Of a stretch of 64,000 nucleotides of DNA, positions 33,413-41,229 are shown one piece after another. Source of the stretch: JAAYDS01 sp012729155 (GTDB lineage: Bacteria > Chloroflexota > Anaerolineae > UBA1429); the NCBI GenBank assembly GCA_036774405.1, contig DAIPBO010000018.1, positions 4,262 through 68,261 on the forward strand. The letters are read 5' to 3'. The notes beneath the pieces were generated by a model. That model was not told the origin of the DNA and did not search any database. It saw nothing but the letters and a program-made list of their open reading frames with translations. The position numbers were made by a program, and so were the translations under genes. Each line of letters starts with the position of its first letter. The stretch's first letter is position 1.

Positions 33413-35941
33413 CTACGAGAGGCCCTCGATCAGGCGTTCGGCCAAAGCCAACACCCGACCCTTGGCGCCCAGGTCATCGGCGAGCACCGGCCCGATGCAA
33501 GAAGGGCAACCACTCGTACAGGCGCAACCCTCGACCAGCTCTAGCACGCGTCCGATGAGCGGGCCAAACGCATCCATGGCCTCAAAGCTCAGGCCGACGC
33601 CGCCCGGCAGATCATCGTAGACGAATAGTGTCGCCAGTCCCGTCTGCACCGTGCGCGGCTCGCTCACCACACTCACATCGCCCGGATCGCACAAAAGGAG
33701 CGTGGGGAGCAGATGCCGGAGGGCATGCCCCAACCCGGCGAGACTTCCGCGCACAGCCACGCTCTGCTCTGCCCGGCGATGGCACGAGGGGCACAGGGTG
33801 ACCAGGTTACTGAGGTCGTTGGCCGTCTGCCAGGGCGAGTCGTCCCCTTGGCCATAGGTGCTGTAGGGGCGCAGATGGTGCACGTGGAGCCCCTGCCCGG
33901 GCCGCGCCTTGGCCCCGCACCATCGACAGGCATAGTCATCGCGCTCTAGCACCGAACGGCGTTGCTGCGGCCAGTTGGGACCACGAGAAAAGCTGCCCTC
34001 GCCGATCCAGCTGGCGGCATCACTCAGCCCGGCTACCAACTCCTCGCTCAGCGTCAGCCACATGGCCTCAGTCTGTATCGTCTGCTCTGGCAGATCGATC
34101 TCTCCCCAGCCGATCAGCTCGAGAGTTCGCTGCCGTAGTCGCCGAAAGCCGGTGACACGGCGCGTCAACTCAATCTCGCCTCGCTGCAAGACATAGCCGC
34201 GATGCGCCTCTTCGCGGCGTGTGTCGAGGATCTGCACCGTGGTATTGCCGCTGGCGCGGGTAAAGTAGTCGACGCTCACGGCATGCACATGCGCCGTGCC
34301 CGTCGGCCAGTCCAGCCGATCTACTAGATACTGTTGCCCTTCATGCAGATAGATGGCCTGTTCGTGCACATACAATGGGGCCGTTTCACGATCGACAGTG
34401 CCGATCACCTGCTCTCCATCGATTCCCTGCTTCAGAATGGTGATGCGCTCAGGGCTGGCCGAGCGTAGCGACACCTCGCCCGCAGGATAGTCGCCCGCTA
34501 TGCGGTGCCAGCGGACGCGTGAGCGGCGCAGCTCACCCAGCATCTCCAGATGGGCCAGCACAGCCTGCACATCCTCATGACCATAAACCTCATCGGCGGC
34601 AAAGGGGAGCTCGTAGCTGGCGCAACGCACATGGCTCAGCAGCACATGCAGGTTATCAGGGTTCGCCAGCCCGCGCTCAGGAGCCTGTGCGAACAAATAG
34701 TCTGGATGCGTGACGATGTACTGATCGAGAGGCGATGCGGTGGCCACCAGCACCGCCAGGCTGTCGTCAGAGCCGCGACCGGCACGACCGATGCGTTGCC
34801 AGGTGCTTGCCACCGATCCCGGATAGCCCACCAGCACGGCCGCCGCCATGCCCCCGATATCGACGCCGAGCTCCAGGGCGTTGGTGGCCACCACCACACG
34901 CACCTGGCCCGCGCGTAGCCCCTGCTCAATCTCACGACGCTCACTATCGAGATAGCCACCGCGATAGCCTCGTACGCTATCGGCTGCGTGCCCCGCCTGC
35001 ACGGCGTCCTGGCGCAGTTCGAGCAGCAGCTGCTCCACCCCCCCACGAGACTGGCAAAAGACAACAGTCTGCAGGTCGAGTTGCTGCAGCAGGTTGGCGA
35101 TCAGGCGCGCATCGGCCATCGCCGAGCGCCGTATGCCCAAATGAGCGTCGAGCAACGGGGGGTTATACAGCACGATGTGCCGCCGGCCGTTCGGCGCCCC
35201 GTTCTCGTCGACCAACATCGGTTGCCGCTCTGTGAGCATCGCAGTCAGTTCGACAGGGTTGGCGATGGTGGCTGAGGTGCTGATGATCTGGGGCCTGGAG
35301 CCGTAGAAACGGCAGATGCGCTGTAGACGACGCACTACGTTGGCCACATGGGCGCCAAACACACCGCGATAAGAGTGCAACTCATCGATGACGATATAGT
35401 CGAGCCGAGAGAGCATTTCGCGCCACTGTGGGTGGTGAGGCAGAATACTCACGTGCAGCATATCGGGGTTGGTGACAAGCAAGCTCGCGCGCCGTCTGAT
35501 ATCGGCGCGGAGCGCCATGGGCGTATCACCATCGTAGGCCAGCACCCTGGCCGGTGCCCCCACAGCCTCAGCCAGGGTTGCCAGCTCGTCCATCTGATCG
35601 TGGGCAAGGGCCTTGTTGGGATAGACCAGCAGCGCCCGGCTATCCGGCTGTATCATGGAGCGCTCGAGGATCGGCAGGGCATAGCAGAGCGTCTTGCCCG
35701 AGGCCGTCGGCGTCACGACGACCAGATCATCGCCTCGCCGCGCGGCGCTCAGAGCCTGCGCTTGGTGCACATAGAGCCGCTCCAGGCCCAATCGCTTCAG
35801 CCCTGCCGCTACAGGGTCATTCAACGGCGGTGAGACAGGCGCATACCCCGCAAGGCGAGCAGGCGCCACGCGATGGTGCACCACACCACTCGCCAACGCA
35901 CTATCAGAGTGCAATCGATCGAGCGCAGCTATTACTGACAA
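33413..35941 (-). CDS. MrfA/YprA-like SF2 DNA helicase with inserted HNH nuclease domain
   Basis: 842 aa. SF2 helicase motifs: TPTASGKT (Walker A, Lys83), IDELHSYRG (DExH-type), STSATIANP, VVVATNALELGVDIGG, and QRIGRAGRG. The C-terminal MZB/DUF1998 region includes QTGLATLFVYDDLPGGVGL and the zinc motif CACTSGCPSC near residues 806-815. Between two halves of that region, at about residues 672-720, lies a complete HNH module: CRWC, HVHH, DLSNLV, CPSCH. B. subtilis MrfA is not known to carry it. The TTG start at 35941 follows GAGG by five bases; the nearest ATG frame stops at once. ligA lies upstream and the exonuclease gene downstream, all on one strand. Confidence 0.9.
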   Translation of the reverse strand: MSVIAALDRLHSDSALASGVVHHRVAPARLAGYAPVSPPLNDPVAAGLKRLGLERLYVHQAQALSAARRGDDLVVVTPTASGKTLCYALPILERSMIQPDSRALLVYPNKALAHDQMDELATLAEAVGAPARVLAYDGDTPMALRADIRRRASLLVTNPDMLHVSILPHHPQWREMLSRLDYIVIDELHSYRGVFGAHVANVVRRLQRICRFYGSRPQIISTSATIANPVELTAMLTERQPMLVDENGAPNGRRHIVLYNPPLLDAHLGIRRSAMADARLIANLLQQLDLQTVVFCQSRGGVEQLLLELRQDAVQAGHAADSVRGYRGGYLDSERREIEQGLRAGQVRVVVATNALELGVDIGGMAAAVLVGYPGSVASTWQRIGRAGRGSDDSLAVLVATASPLDQYIVTHPDYLFAQAPERGLANPDNLHVLLSHVRCASYELPFAADEVYGHEDVQAVLAHLEMLGELRRSRVRWHRIAGDYPAGEVSLRSASPERITILKQGIDGEQVIGTVDRETAPLYVHEQAIYLHEGQQYLVDRLDWPTGTAHVHAVSVDYFTRASGNTTVQILDTRREEAHRGYVLQRGEIELTRRVTGFRRLRQRTLELIGWGEIDLPEQTIQTEAMWLTLSEELVAGLSDAASWIGEGSFSRGPNWPQQRRSVLERDDYACRWCGAKARPGQGLHVHHLRPYSTYGQGDDSPWQTANDLSNLVTLCPSCHRRAEQSVAVRGSLAGLGHALRHLLPTLLLCDPGDVSVVSEPRTVQTGLATLFVYDDLPGGVGLSFEAMDAFGPLIGRVLELVEGCACTSGCPSCIGPVLADDLGAKGRVLALAERLIEGLS

Positions 35942-35968
35942 GCCAGCCTCGCCATCAAAGCAGCAACA

Positions 35969-38029
35969 TCAGCCCGGCAACCGCGAGCCACTTGCAAGGG
36001 CAAGCAACCCTGCCTGATCGAGCATAGGGATACCCAGCTGCTGGGCTTTGTTGAACTTGGATGCGCCCGGCCGCTCGCCCACCACCAGATAGCTCGTCTT
36101 GGCCGAGACGCTGCTGGTTGCCTTGCCGCCATGGGCCAGGACAAGCGCCTCGGCCTCTTCACGGCTCATGTCAGGTAGCGTGCCTGTCACCACAAAGGTG
36201 AGCCCGGCGAGAGTTGACGTGACGCCCTCGGCAACATCCGTCGTGTCCATGGCCGCGGGGGGGGCTGCTTCAGCCATCGACACGCCGCCATTACGCAGGC
36301 GCTGTAGCAGCTCGACAGTGGCGGGCCGGTTCAGGTAGCTGACCACGGCGGCGGCTGTGGTGGGCCCGATCCCTTCGATCTCTTCCAGCACGTTCTGATC
36401 GGCGGCTCGCAGGGCGTCGACCGATCGGAAACGCTCGGCCAGCATCTGCGCGGCCTTGGCGCCCACACCAGGAATGCCCAGCCCAGTGAGCAGACGCCAG
36501 AGCGGCCGCTGCCGCGAGGCGTCAAGCGCCGCCAGCAGATTCGCAACGCGGCGCTCTTGAAAGCCCTCGAGAACCAACAGCTGTTCGCGCATGAGTTGGT
36601 AGAGATCGGCAACATCGTGCACCAGGCCAGCCGCGACTAACTGCTCCGCCACCCTGATGCCCAGCCCGTCGATGTCCATGGCCCCGCGCGAGGCCCAATG
36701 CTCGAGCAGACGCAGCGTCTGCGCCGGACACGAAGGGTTGACACAATACAGAGCCACCTCGCCCTGTGTTCGCTCCACCGGCTGGCTGCAGGAGGGGCAT
36801 GTTGAGGGTGGCACAAAAGGCTGCTGTGAGCCGTCGCGCAGCTCGACGATGGGCCGCACGACCTGGGGAATGACATCGCCCGCTCGCTGCACCACCACTG
36901 TGTCGCCAGCACGTATGTCTTTGCGCAGCAGGTCGTCAAAGTTGTGCAAACTCGCCTGACGTATGGTGACGCCCGAGAGCTGCACCGGCTCAAGAACGGC
37001 GTATGGCGTCAACACACCTGTACGCCCCACGTTAATGGCGATCTCGAGCAATCGTGTGGTTGCCTCACGCGACGGGAACTTGTAGGCCACCGCCCAGCGC
37101 GGCGCATTACCCACGATGCCCAGACGACGCTGCGTGTCAAGCGAGTTGATCTTGATGACGACACCGTCGGCCTCATAGTTCAGTTGATCGCGCTTGGCCA
37201 TCCACTCTTCGCAGTAGCGCAACACGCGGTCAAAATCCTCACACACGAGGATATCGACATTGACGCTCAGCCCCAGCTGACGCAGCAGTTCGAGAGCATC
37301 GGCCTGCGTGGCGATCTCATACCCTTCCACGTAGCCTACGGCATAGGCAAAGAGCCGCAGCGGTCGTGAGGCGGTGATACTCGGATCGAGCTGTCGCACT
37401 GACCCGGCAGCGGCATTGCGCGGGTTGGCGAAGGTAGCCTCTCCGCGTGCCTCTCGTTCGGCGTTCATGGCACTGAACAAGTCGCGCGGCATATAGATCT
37501 CACCGCGCACCTCGATGACTGCTGGCGGCGGCATCTCATCGGCGACGGGGATGCGCAATGGCACATTGCGGATGGTCCTGACGTTGGCCGTGACATCTTC
37601 ACCGGTGATACCGTCACCCCGGGTGGCTGCTCGCACCAACGCGCCGCGCTCATAGGTCAGAGCCACAGCCAATCCATCGATCTTGGGCTCGGCCACAAAG
37701 GCAAGTGGCTCGCCCTCGGGCAGCAGGCGCTGTGCCCGTTGGAGCCACTGCTGCACCTCTTCGCGGGTAAAGGCATCGACTAGGCTCGTCATCGGGTGGG
37801 GATGCTGCACCTTGCCAAACGCCTCGAGCGGTGTGGCTCCCACCCGCTGCGTTGGGGAATCAGGCGTAATCAAGTTGGGATACTCGGCCTCGAGCCGCCT
37901 CAGCTCGTGGATCAGCGCATCATACTCGGCATCGCTGATAGTGGGAGCGTCGAGTGTATAGTAGTGATGGGCGTGCTGCTCGATGATCCGCCGTAGTTCG
38001 TCAATCCTGGCGCTGGCGTTCATGCTCAT
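35969..38029 (-). CDS. ligA: NAD-dependent DNA ligase LigA
   Basis: 686 aa, full length. It seals DNA nicks using NAD+. The adenylation domain has YHYYTLDAPTISDAEYD in the Ia region and the AMP-binding Lys in AEPKIDGLAVAL. An OB fold follows, then a zinc finger (CPSC and CVNPSC, about residue 410-430). Helix-hairpin-helix repeats (LGIPGVGAKAA, IEGIGPTTAAAV) precede a C-terminal BRCT domain (FVVTGTLPDMSREEAEALV). AGGAG precedes ATG 38029 by six bases. The helicase gene begins 27 bases after its stop. Confidence 0.96.
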   Translation of the reverse strand: MSMNASARIDELRRIIEQHAHHYYTLDAPTISDAEYDALIHELRRLEAEYPNLITPDSPTQRVGATPLEAFGKVQHPHPMTSLVDAFTREEVQQWLQRAQRLLPEGEPLAFVAEPKIDGLAVALTYERGALVRAATRGDGITGEDVTANVRTIRNVPLRIPVADEMPPPAVIEVRGEIYMPRDLFSAMNAEREARGEATFANPRNAAAGSVRQLDPSITASRPLRLFAYAVGYVEGYEIATQADALELLRQLGLSVNVDILVCEDFDRVLRYCEEWMAKRDQLNYEADGVVIKINSLDTQRRLGIVGNAPRWAVAYKFPSREATTRLLEIAINVGRTGVLTPYAVLEPVQLSGVTIRQASLHNFDDLLRKDIRAGDTVVVQRAGDVIPQVVRPIVELRDGSQQPFVPPSTCPSCSQPVERTQGEVALYCVNPSCPAQTLRLLEHWASRGAMDIDGLGIRVAEQLVAAGLVHDVADLYQLMREQLLVLEGFQERRVANLLAALDASRQRPLWRLLTGLGIPGVGAKAAQMLAERFRSVDALRAADQNVLEEIEGIGPTTAAAVVSYLNRPATVELLQRLRNGGVSMAEAAPPAAMDTTDVAEGVTSTLAGLTFVVTGTLPDMSREEAEALVLAHGGKATSSVSAKTSYLVVGERPGASKFNKAQQLGIPMLDQAGLLALASGSRLPG

Positions 38030-38050
38030 GCCTCACTCCTAGAAGCAGTA

Positions 38051-38080
38051 CCCGGGATAGAGCCTACGCTCTGTCCCGGG
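38051..38080 (-). terminator. Hairpin between SH3-protein gene and ligA
   Basis: Arms 38051-38063 and 38068-38080 pair with one mismatch around a 4-base loop. It probably ends the SH3-protein transcript. The T-run is weak. Confidence 0.45.
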
Positions 38081-38136
38081 CATAAGATTACCACAATCTC
38101 TCAGTTTGCACGCGACTACTCAATACTCGGCCGTGA

Positions 38137-38709
38137 TCACTCCTGGAGCTTGATGTACTCGCCGGCCACCCACCCCGTGGCCCCAGAGCCATCGCGCACC
38201 TGATACCACGTCAGGTTGTCGGCCTCCTTCGGACCACCGACCACCTCTAGCACGGTGCCCTCATCGACGGTCTTGACACGGTCATAGCCAGTGCCTGCCC
38301 CAACGCGCATGCGCAGGCCGGCCCCTTCGGTGCCTGTTACCAGGACCTTGTCGCCCTCGGCAAAGCTGCCCGCGGCTAACTCGCCCTCAGCTGGCGTGGG
38401 GGTTACGTCAGCAACTGTGGCTGCCGTAGGCACCAAACCCGGCAACGTCGCAGATGTAGGTGTAGCAGTCATCATTGCAGCCCCGCCAGAGCCCTCGACC
38501 GGTGTAGGCGATGCCTGGGGCGCCAACGGGCCAGCTGCAGCGGCGGTAGGTGTAGCCTCCTTGCGGCTCGACGGCTCTGGCGCGATCAGTGCCCACCACA
38601 GCCCCGCTACCACCACAACAACCAGCAACGGCACAACCACGATCATCCAGCGAGGCCAGGCCTGCGGCCCACGATCACTGCTGGAGCGGTAGCGCGGATC
38701 AGGAGTCAT
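38137..38709 (-). CDS. Membrane-anchored SH3-like (bacterial SH3b) protein
   Basis: 190 aa. A charged N-terminus is followed by one transmembrane helix (MIVVVPLLVVVVVAGLWWAL). A Pro/Thr/Ala-rich linker of about 70 residues comes next. The C-terminal ~65 residues are an SH3b domain (GLRMRVGAGTGYDRVKTV and WYQVRDGSGATGWV). Such domains usually bind cell-wall peptides. No catalytic domain is present, so it is a wall-contacting or sensory protein by inference. AAAGGAGG precedes the ATG by seven bases, downstream of a good promoter. Confidence 0.82.
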   Translation of the reverse strand: MTPDPRYRSSSDRGPQAWPRWMIVVVPLLVVVVVAGLWWALIAPEPSSRKEATPTAAAAGPLAPQASPTPVEGSGGAAMMTATPTSATLPGLVPTAATVADVTPTPAEGELAAGSFAEGDKVLVTGTEGAGLRMRVGAGTGYDRVKTVDEGTVLEVVGGPKEADNLTWYQVRDGSGATGWVAGEYIKLQE

Positions 38710-38736
38710 GACTGCGCCTCCTTTGTCGTTTTATCG

Positions 38737-38765
38737 ATTATGTATCATCATCCTGCGCGTGTCAA
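38737..38765 (-). promoter_or_regulatory. Promoter of SH3-protein gene
   Basis: Minus strand TTGACA (38765-38760), 17-base spacer, CATAAT (38742-38737). Confidence 0.65.
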
Positions 38766-38817
38766 CGGTTGTTACCGGTCGAGCACAGGTCCATTCGCAT
38801 TCTAGTCCATATCAACG

Positions 38818-38837
38818 AGCAACGCAACAGCGTTGCT
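38818..38837 (-). terminator. Hairpin after hypE
   Basis: An 8-bp stem (38818-38825 with 38830-38837) and 4-base loop, 21 bases past the hypE stop. It is the likely end of the long hydrogenase operon. Confidence 0.5.
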
Positions 38838-38858
38838 TGCCGCAAGAGCGCTCAACGC

Positions 38859-39872
38859 TCAGCAAATGCGGGGCAGTTGCCCGCCTGCCAGCATAGGAAG
38901 CACGCGCTCAGAGCCGTATGGGGTGCGCAAGGTCACCAGGCCAGGGTGACTCGCCGTCACCTGGCCAACGACAGCCGCTTCGCCCCCCAGTGGATGGGCC
39001 CTCATGGCCGCAAGCACAGCTGGCGCCGCGTCAGGCGCAACGGCAGCCACCAGCTTGCCCTCGTTAGCAACATAGAGCGGGTCCAGCCCCAGAAACTCGC
39101 ACGCCGCTGCAACAGCGGGGGCGATGGGTAGCGCGGTCTCGTTGAGCGCCAGCCCTACTCGGTCGCCTGCCCATTCGTTAAGCACCGTTGCCAGGCCGCC
39201 GCGAGTGGCGTCGCGCAGGCAACGCACATATGCCCCACCAGCAACCAGCATGGTTTCTACGAGATCGTTGAGTGGCGCACAATCGCTGGCGATCGGCGTG
39301 TCAAAAGGCAGCCCTTCGCGAGCCATCATCACCGCCATACCATGGTCCCCAAGCGTACCATTGACAAGGAGCAGATCTCCAGGGCAAAGCCGCTCTGGGC
39401 CCAGCGATCGGCCCGCGGGCACGTGGCCCAGACCCGCCGTATTGATATATAGCCCGTCAGCCGCGCCCCGCTCAACAACCTTGGTATCGCCGGCCACTAC
39501 CGTCACGCCTGCCTGGCGTGCGGTTTCAGCCATCGATCGCACCACTTCCCTTAGCAGGGCCAGCTCGAGCCCCTCTTCGAGCACAAACCCCGTCGTCAGA
39601 TACCGCGGCACTGCACCTGCCACTGCCAAGTCATTCACTGTGCCGCAGACGGCGAGTTTGCCGATATCGCCCCCCGGAAAGACGGCGGGCTTGACGACGA
39701 ACGAGTCGGTAGTCAGTGCCAACCTATCGCCAGGCGCTGGGACTATGGCCGCATCTCCCAGCGCGCGCAACTCATCATTATCGAGAGCAGCGACGAAAAC
39801 CGACTGGATCAGATCGCGAGTAAGCTCGCCACCCTCTCCATGCGCCATGAGAATACGTTCGTCCGATATCAC
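38859..39872 (-). CDS. hypE: Hydrogenase maturation protein HypE (carbamoyl dehydratase)
   Basis: 337 aa. HypE dehydrates the carbamoyl group received from HypF to a thiocyanate on its C-terminal cysteine, the source of the cyanide ligands. The protein ends in PRIC with that Cys as last residue. Other motifs: LMAHGEGGELTRDLI, ALTTDSFVV, VNDLAVAGAVPRYLT, VAGDTKVVERG and RDATRGGLATVLNEW. The start is GTG at 39872, whose GTGA overlaps the hypD stop. The much longer open frame upstream lies inside hypD and is not real. Confidence 0.96.
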   Translation of the reverse strand: MISDERILMAHGEGGELTRDLIQSVFVAALDNDELRALGDAAIVPAPGDRLALTTDSFVVKPAVFPGGDIGKLAVCGTVNDLAVAGAVPRYLTTGFVLEEGLELALLREVVRSMAETARQAGVTVVAGDTKVVERGAADGLYINTAGLGHVPAGRSLGPERLCPGDLLLVNGTLGDHGMAVMMAREGLPFDTPIASDCAPLNDLVETMLVAGGAYVRCLRDATRGGLATVLNEWAGDRVGLALNETALPIAPAVAAACEFLGLDPLYVANEGKLVAAVAPDAAPAVLAAMRAHPLGGEAAVVGQVTASHPGLVTLRTPYGSERVLPMLAGGQLPRIC

Positions 39873-40969
39873 GCGTCTTGCACCTCGGCGTAGCGATAGT
39901 ATGCAGCACAGCTCCCCTCGGCACTGACCATGCAGGGGCCAACAGGATCGCGCGGCGTGCACCGCCGTCCAAACAGCGGGCAGGCGGTCGGCAAAAGCAC
40001 GCCGCGTAGTACGTCGCCGCAACGACAGCCCGGCGGCTCTGGCGCTCGATCGACATCCAGAGGGTAGAGGGCGCGCACATCGCGGTGCTGGAGATCTGTA
40101 ATGAGCGCAAGCCCGCTCTCTTCCAGCGCTCCCAGGCCGCGCCACTCGGCATCGCTTGGGGCAAAGCACCTCTTCAACAGTGTCTGAGCGGCCGCATTGC
40201 CATGAGCGTCGACGCCGCGGCCGTAACAGTTCTCAACCCGAGGCCGCTGCTCGACGGCCATCTCGATCAGCGATGCGATGGCCTGCAGCATATCAAGCGG
40301 CTCAAAGCCAGATACGGCCACGCCGATGCCATACTCCTCGGGCACGAACTGCCAGGCATCGCTGCCGGTCACGGCGCTCACATGTCCCGGGCCGATGATC
40401 CCATCCAGGTTCGTGTCTCCGCCGCACAGTATGGCTCGCATGGCTGGCGGTGTGGTCTTGTGCAGGCTGAGCAGCAGCAGGTTGTCGACCGTCTGGCTTT
40501 CGGCCTGCAGCAGCGTGGCTGCCACGCCGGGGGCTGTGGTCTCGAACCCAACACCAAGCAGCACGACTGGACGATCGGGCAGCTGCTGGGCCAGGGCCAG
40601 CGCATCCAGCGGCGAATAGACAAGGCGTACATCGGCCCCCTCGCTGCGGGCATGCATCAGAGATCGGCCCGCCGAGCCAGGCACTCGCATCATGTCGCCA
40701 AACGTTGCCAATACCAGGTCTGGCACCGCTGCAAGCGCGACACAATAGTCAAGATCGGTGGCTGAAGTGACGCATACCGGGCAGCCTGGCCCCGACAGCA
40801 GATCCACCTCTGGGGCCAACAGTCGACCCAGGCCATAGCGCCCGATGGCATGGGTGTGTCCGCCGCAAAACTCCATCAGCCGCAGGCGCCGTCCACGGGC
40901 CAACCGCTTGATACGATCGACCAGGCGAGCAGCCGTGGCTGGATCGCGGAACTCGTCGATGTACCTCAC
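39869..40969 (-). CDS. hypD: Hydrogenase maturation scaffold HypD
   Basis: 366 aa. With HypC it forms the scaffold on which the Fe(CN)2CO group is built. Conserved parts seen: LMEFCGGHTHAIGRYG, GPGCPVCVTS, GFETTAPGVA, GPGHVSAVTG and SGFEPLDML. The [4Fe-4S] cysteines lie near the C-terminus (GCRCGDVLRG, CPLFGRRC, GPCMVSAEGSC). Both ends overlap neighbouring genes by four bases, so hypC, hypD and hypE are translationally coupled. Confidence 0.97.
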   Translation of the reverse strand: MRYIDEFRDPATAARLVDRIKRLARGRRLRLMEFCGGHTHAIGRYGLGRLLAPEVDLLSGPGCPVCVTSATDLDYCVALAAVPDLVLATFGDMMRVPGSAGRSLMHARSEGADVRLVYSPLDALALAQQLPDRPVVLLGVGFETTAPGVAATLLQAESQTVDNLLLLSLHKTTPPAMRAILCGGDTNLDGIIGPGHVSAVTGSDAWQFVPEEYGIGVAVSGFEPLDMLQAIASLIEMAVEQRPRVENCYGRGVDAHGNAAAQTLLKRCFAPSDAEWRGLGALEESGLALITDLQHRDVRALYPLDVDRAPEPPGCRCGDVLRGVLLPTACPLFGRRCTPRDPVGPCMVSAEGSCAAYYRYAEVQDA

Positions 40970-41214
40970 GCTTCGCTTTCTGCCCGATACTGCGCCTCGA
41001 ATGCTTCAAGCTCATCGAACAGGGCCAGCGTTGCCCTGGCCTCTTGCTCATCGAGCACGTTCAGCGCAAAGCCCGTGTGAACCAGCACATAATCCCCTAC
41101 GCGGGCCTCGGGCGTCATCACAAGGCTTACCTTGCGCTCAACGCTCGAAAGCTCAACCGTCGCCATTCCCTCGTTATCGATCGCCTTGATGCGCACTGGT
41201 ATTGCCAGACACAT
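40966..41214 (-). CDS. hypC: Hydrogenase maturation chaperone HypC
   Basis: 82 aa. It begins MCLAIPVRI, and Cys2 is the residue that carries the iron group with HypD and hands it to the large subunit. VGDYVLVHTGFALNVLD is the family's second conserved segment. Length is typical. Its stop overlaps the hypD ATG (ATGA). hypF ends 15 bases upstream. Confidence 0.96.
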   Translation of the reverse strand: MCLAIPVRIKAIDNEGMATVELSSVERKVSLVMTPEARVGDYVLVHTGFALNVLDEQEARATLALFDELEAFEAQYRAESEA

Positions 41215-41229
41215 GATCGCACATCCCTT

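Noticed and set aside
39873..40169. N-terminal extension of hypE by about 100 codons
   Set aside because: It lies inside hypD in another frame. HypE proteins begin near the LMAHGEGG segment, and GTGA overlap at 39869-39872 is the natural start.
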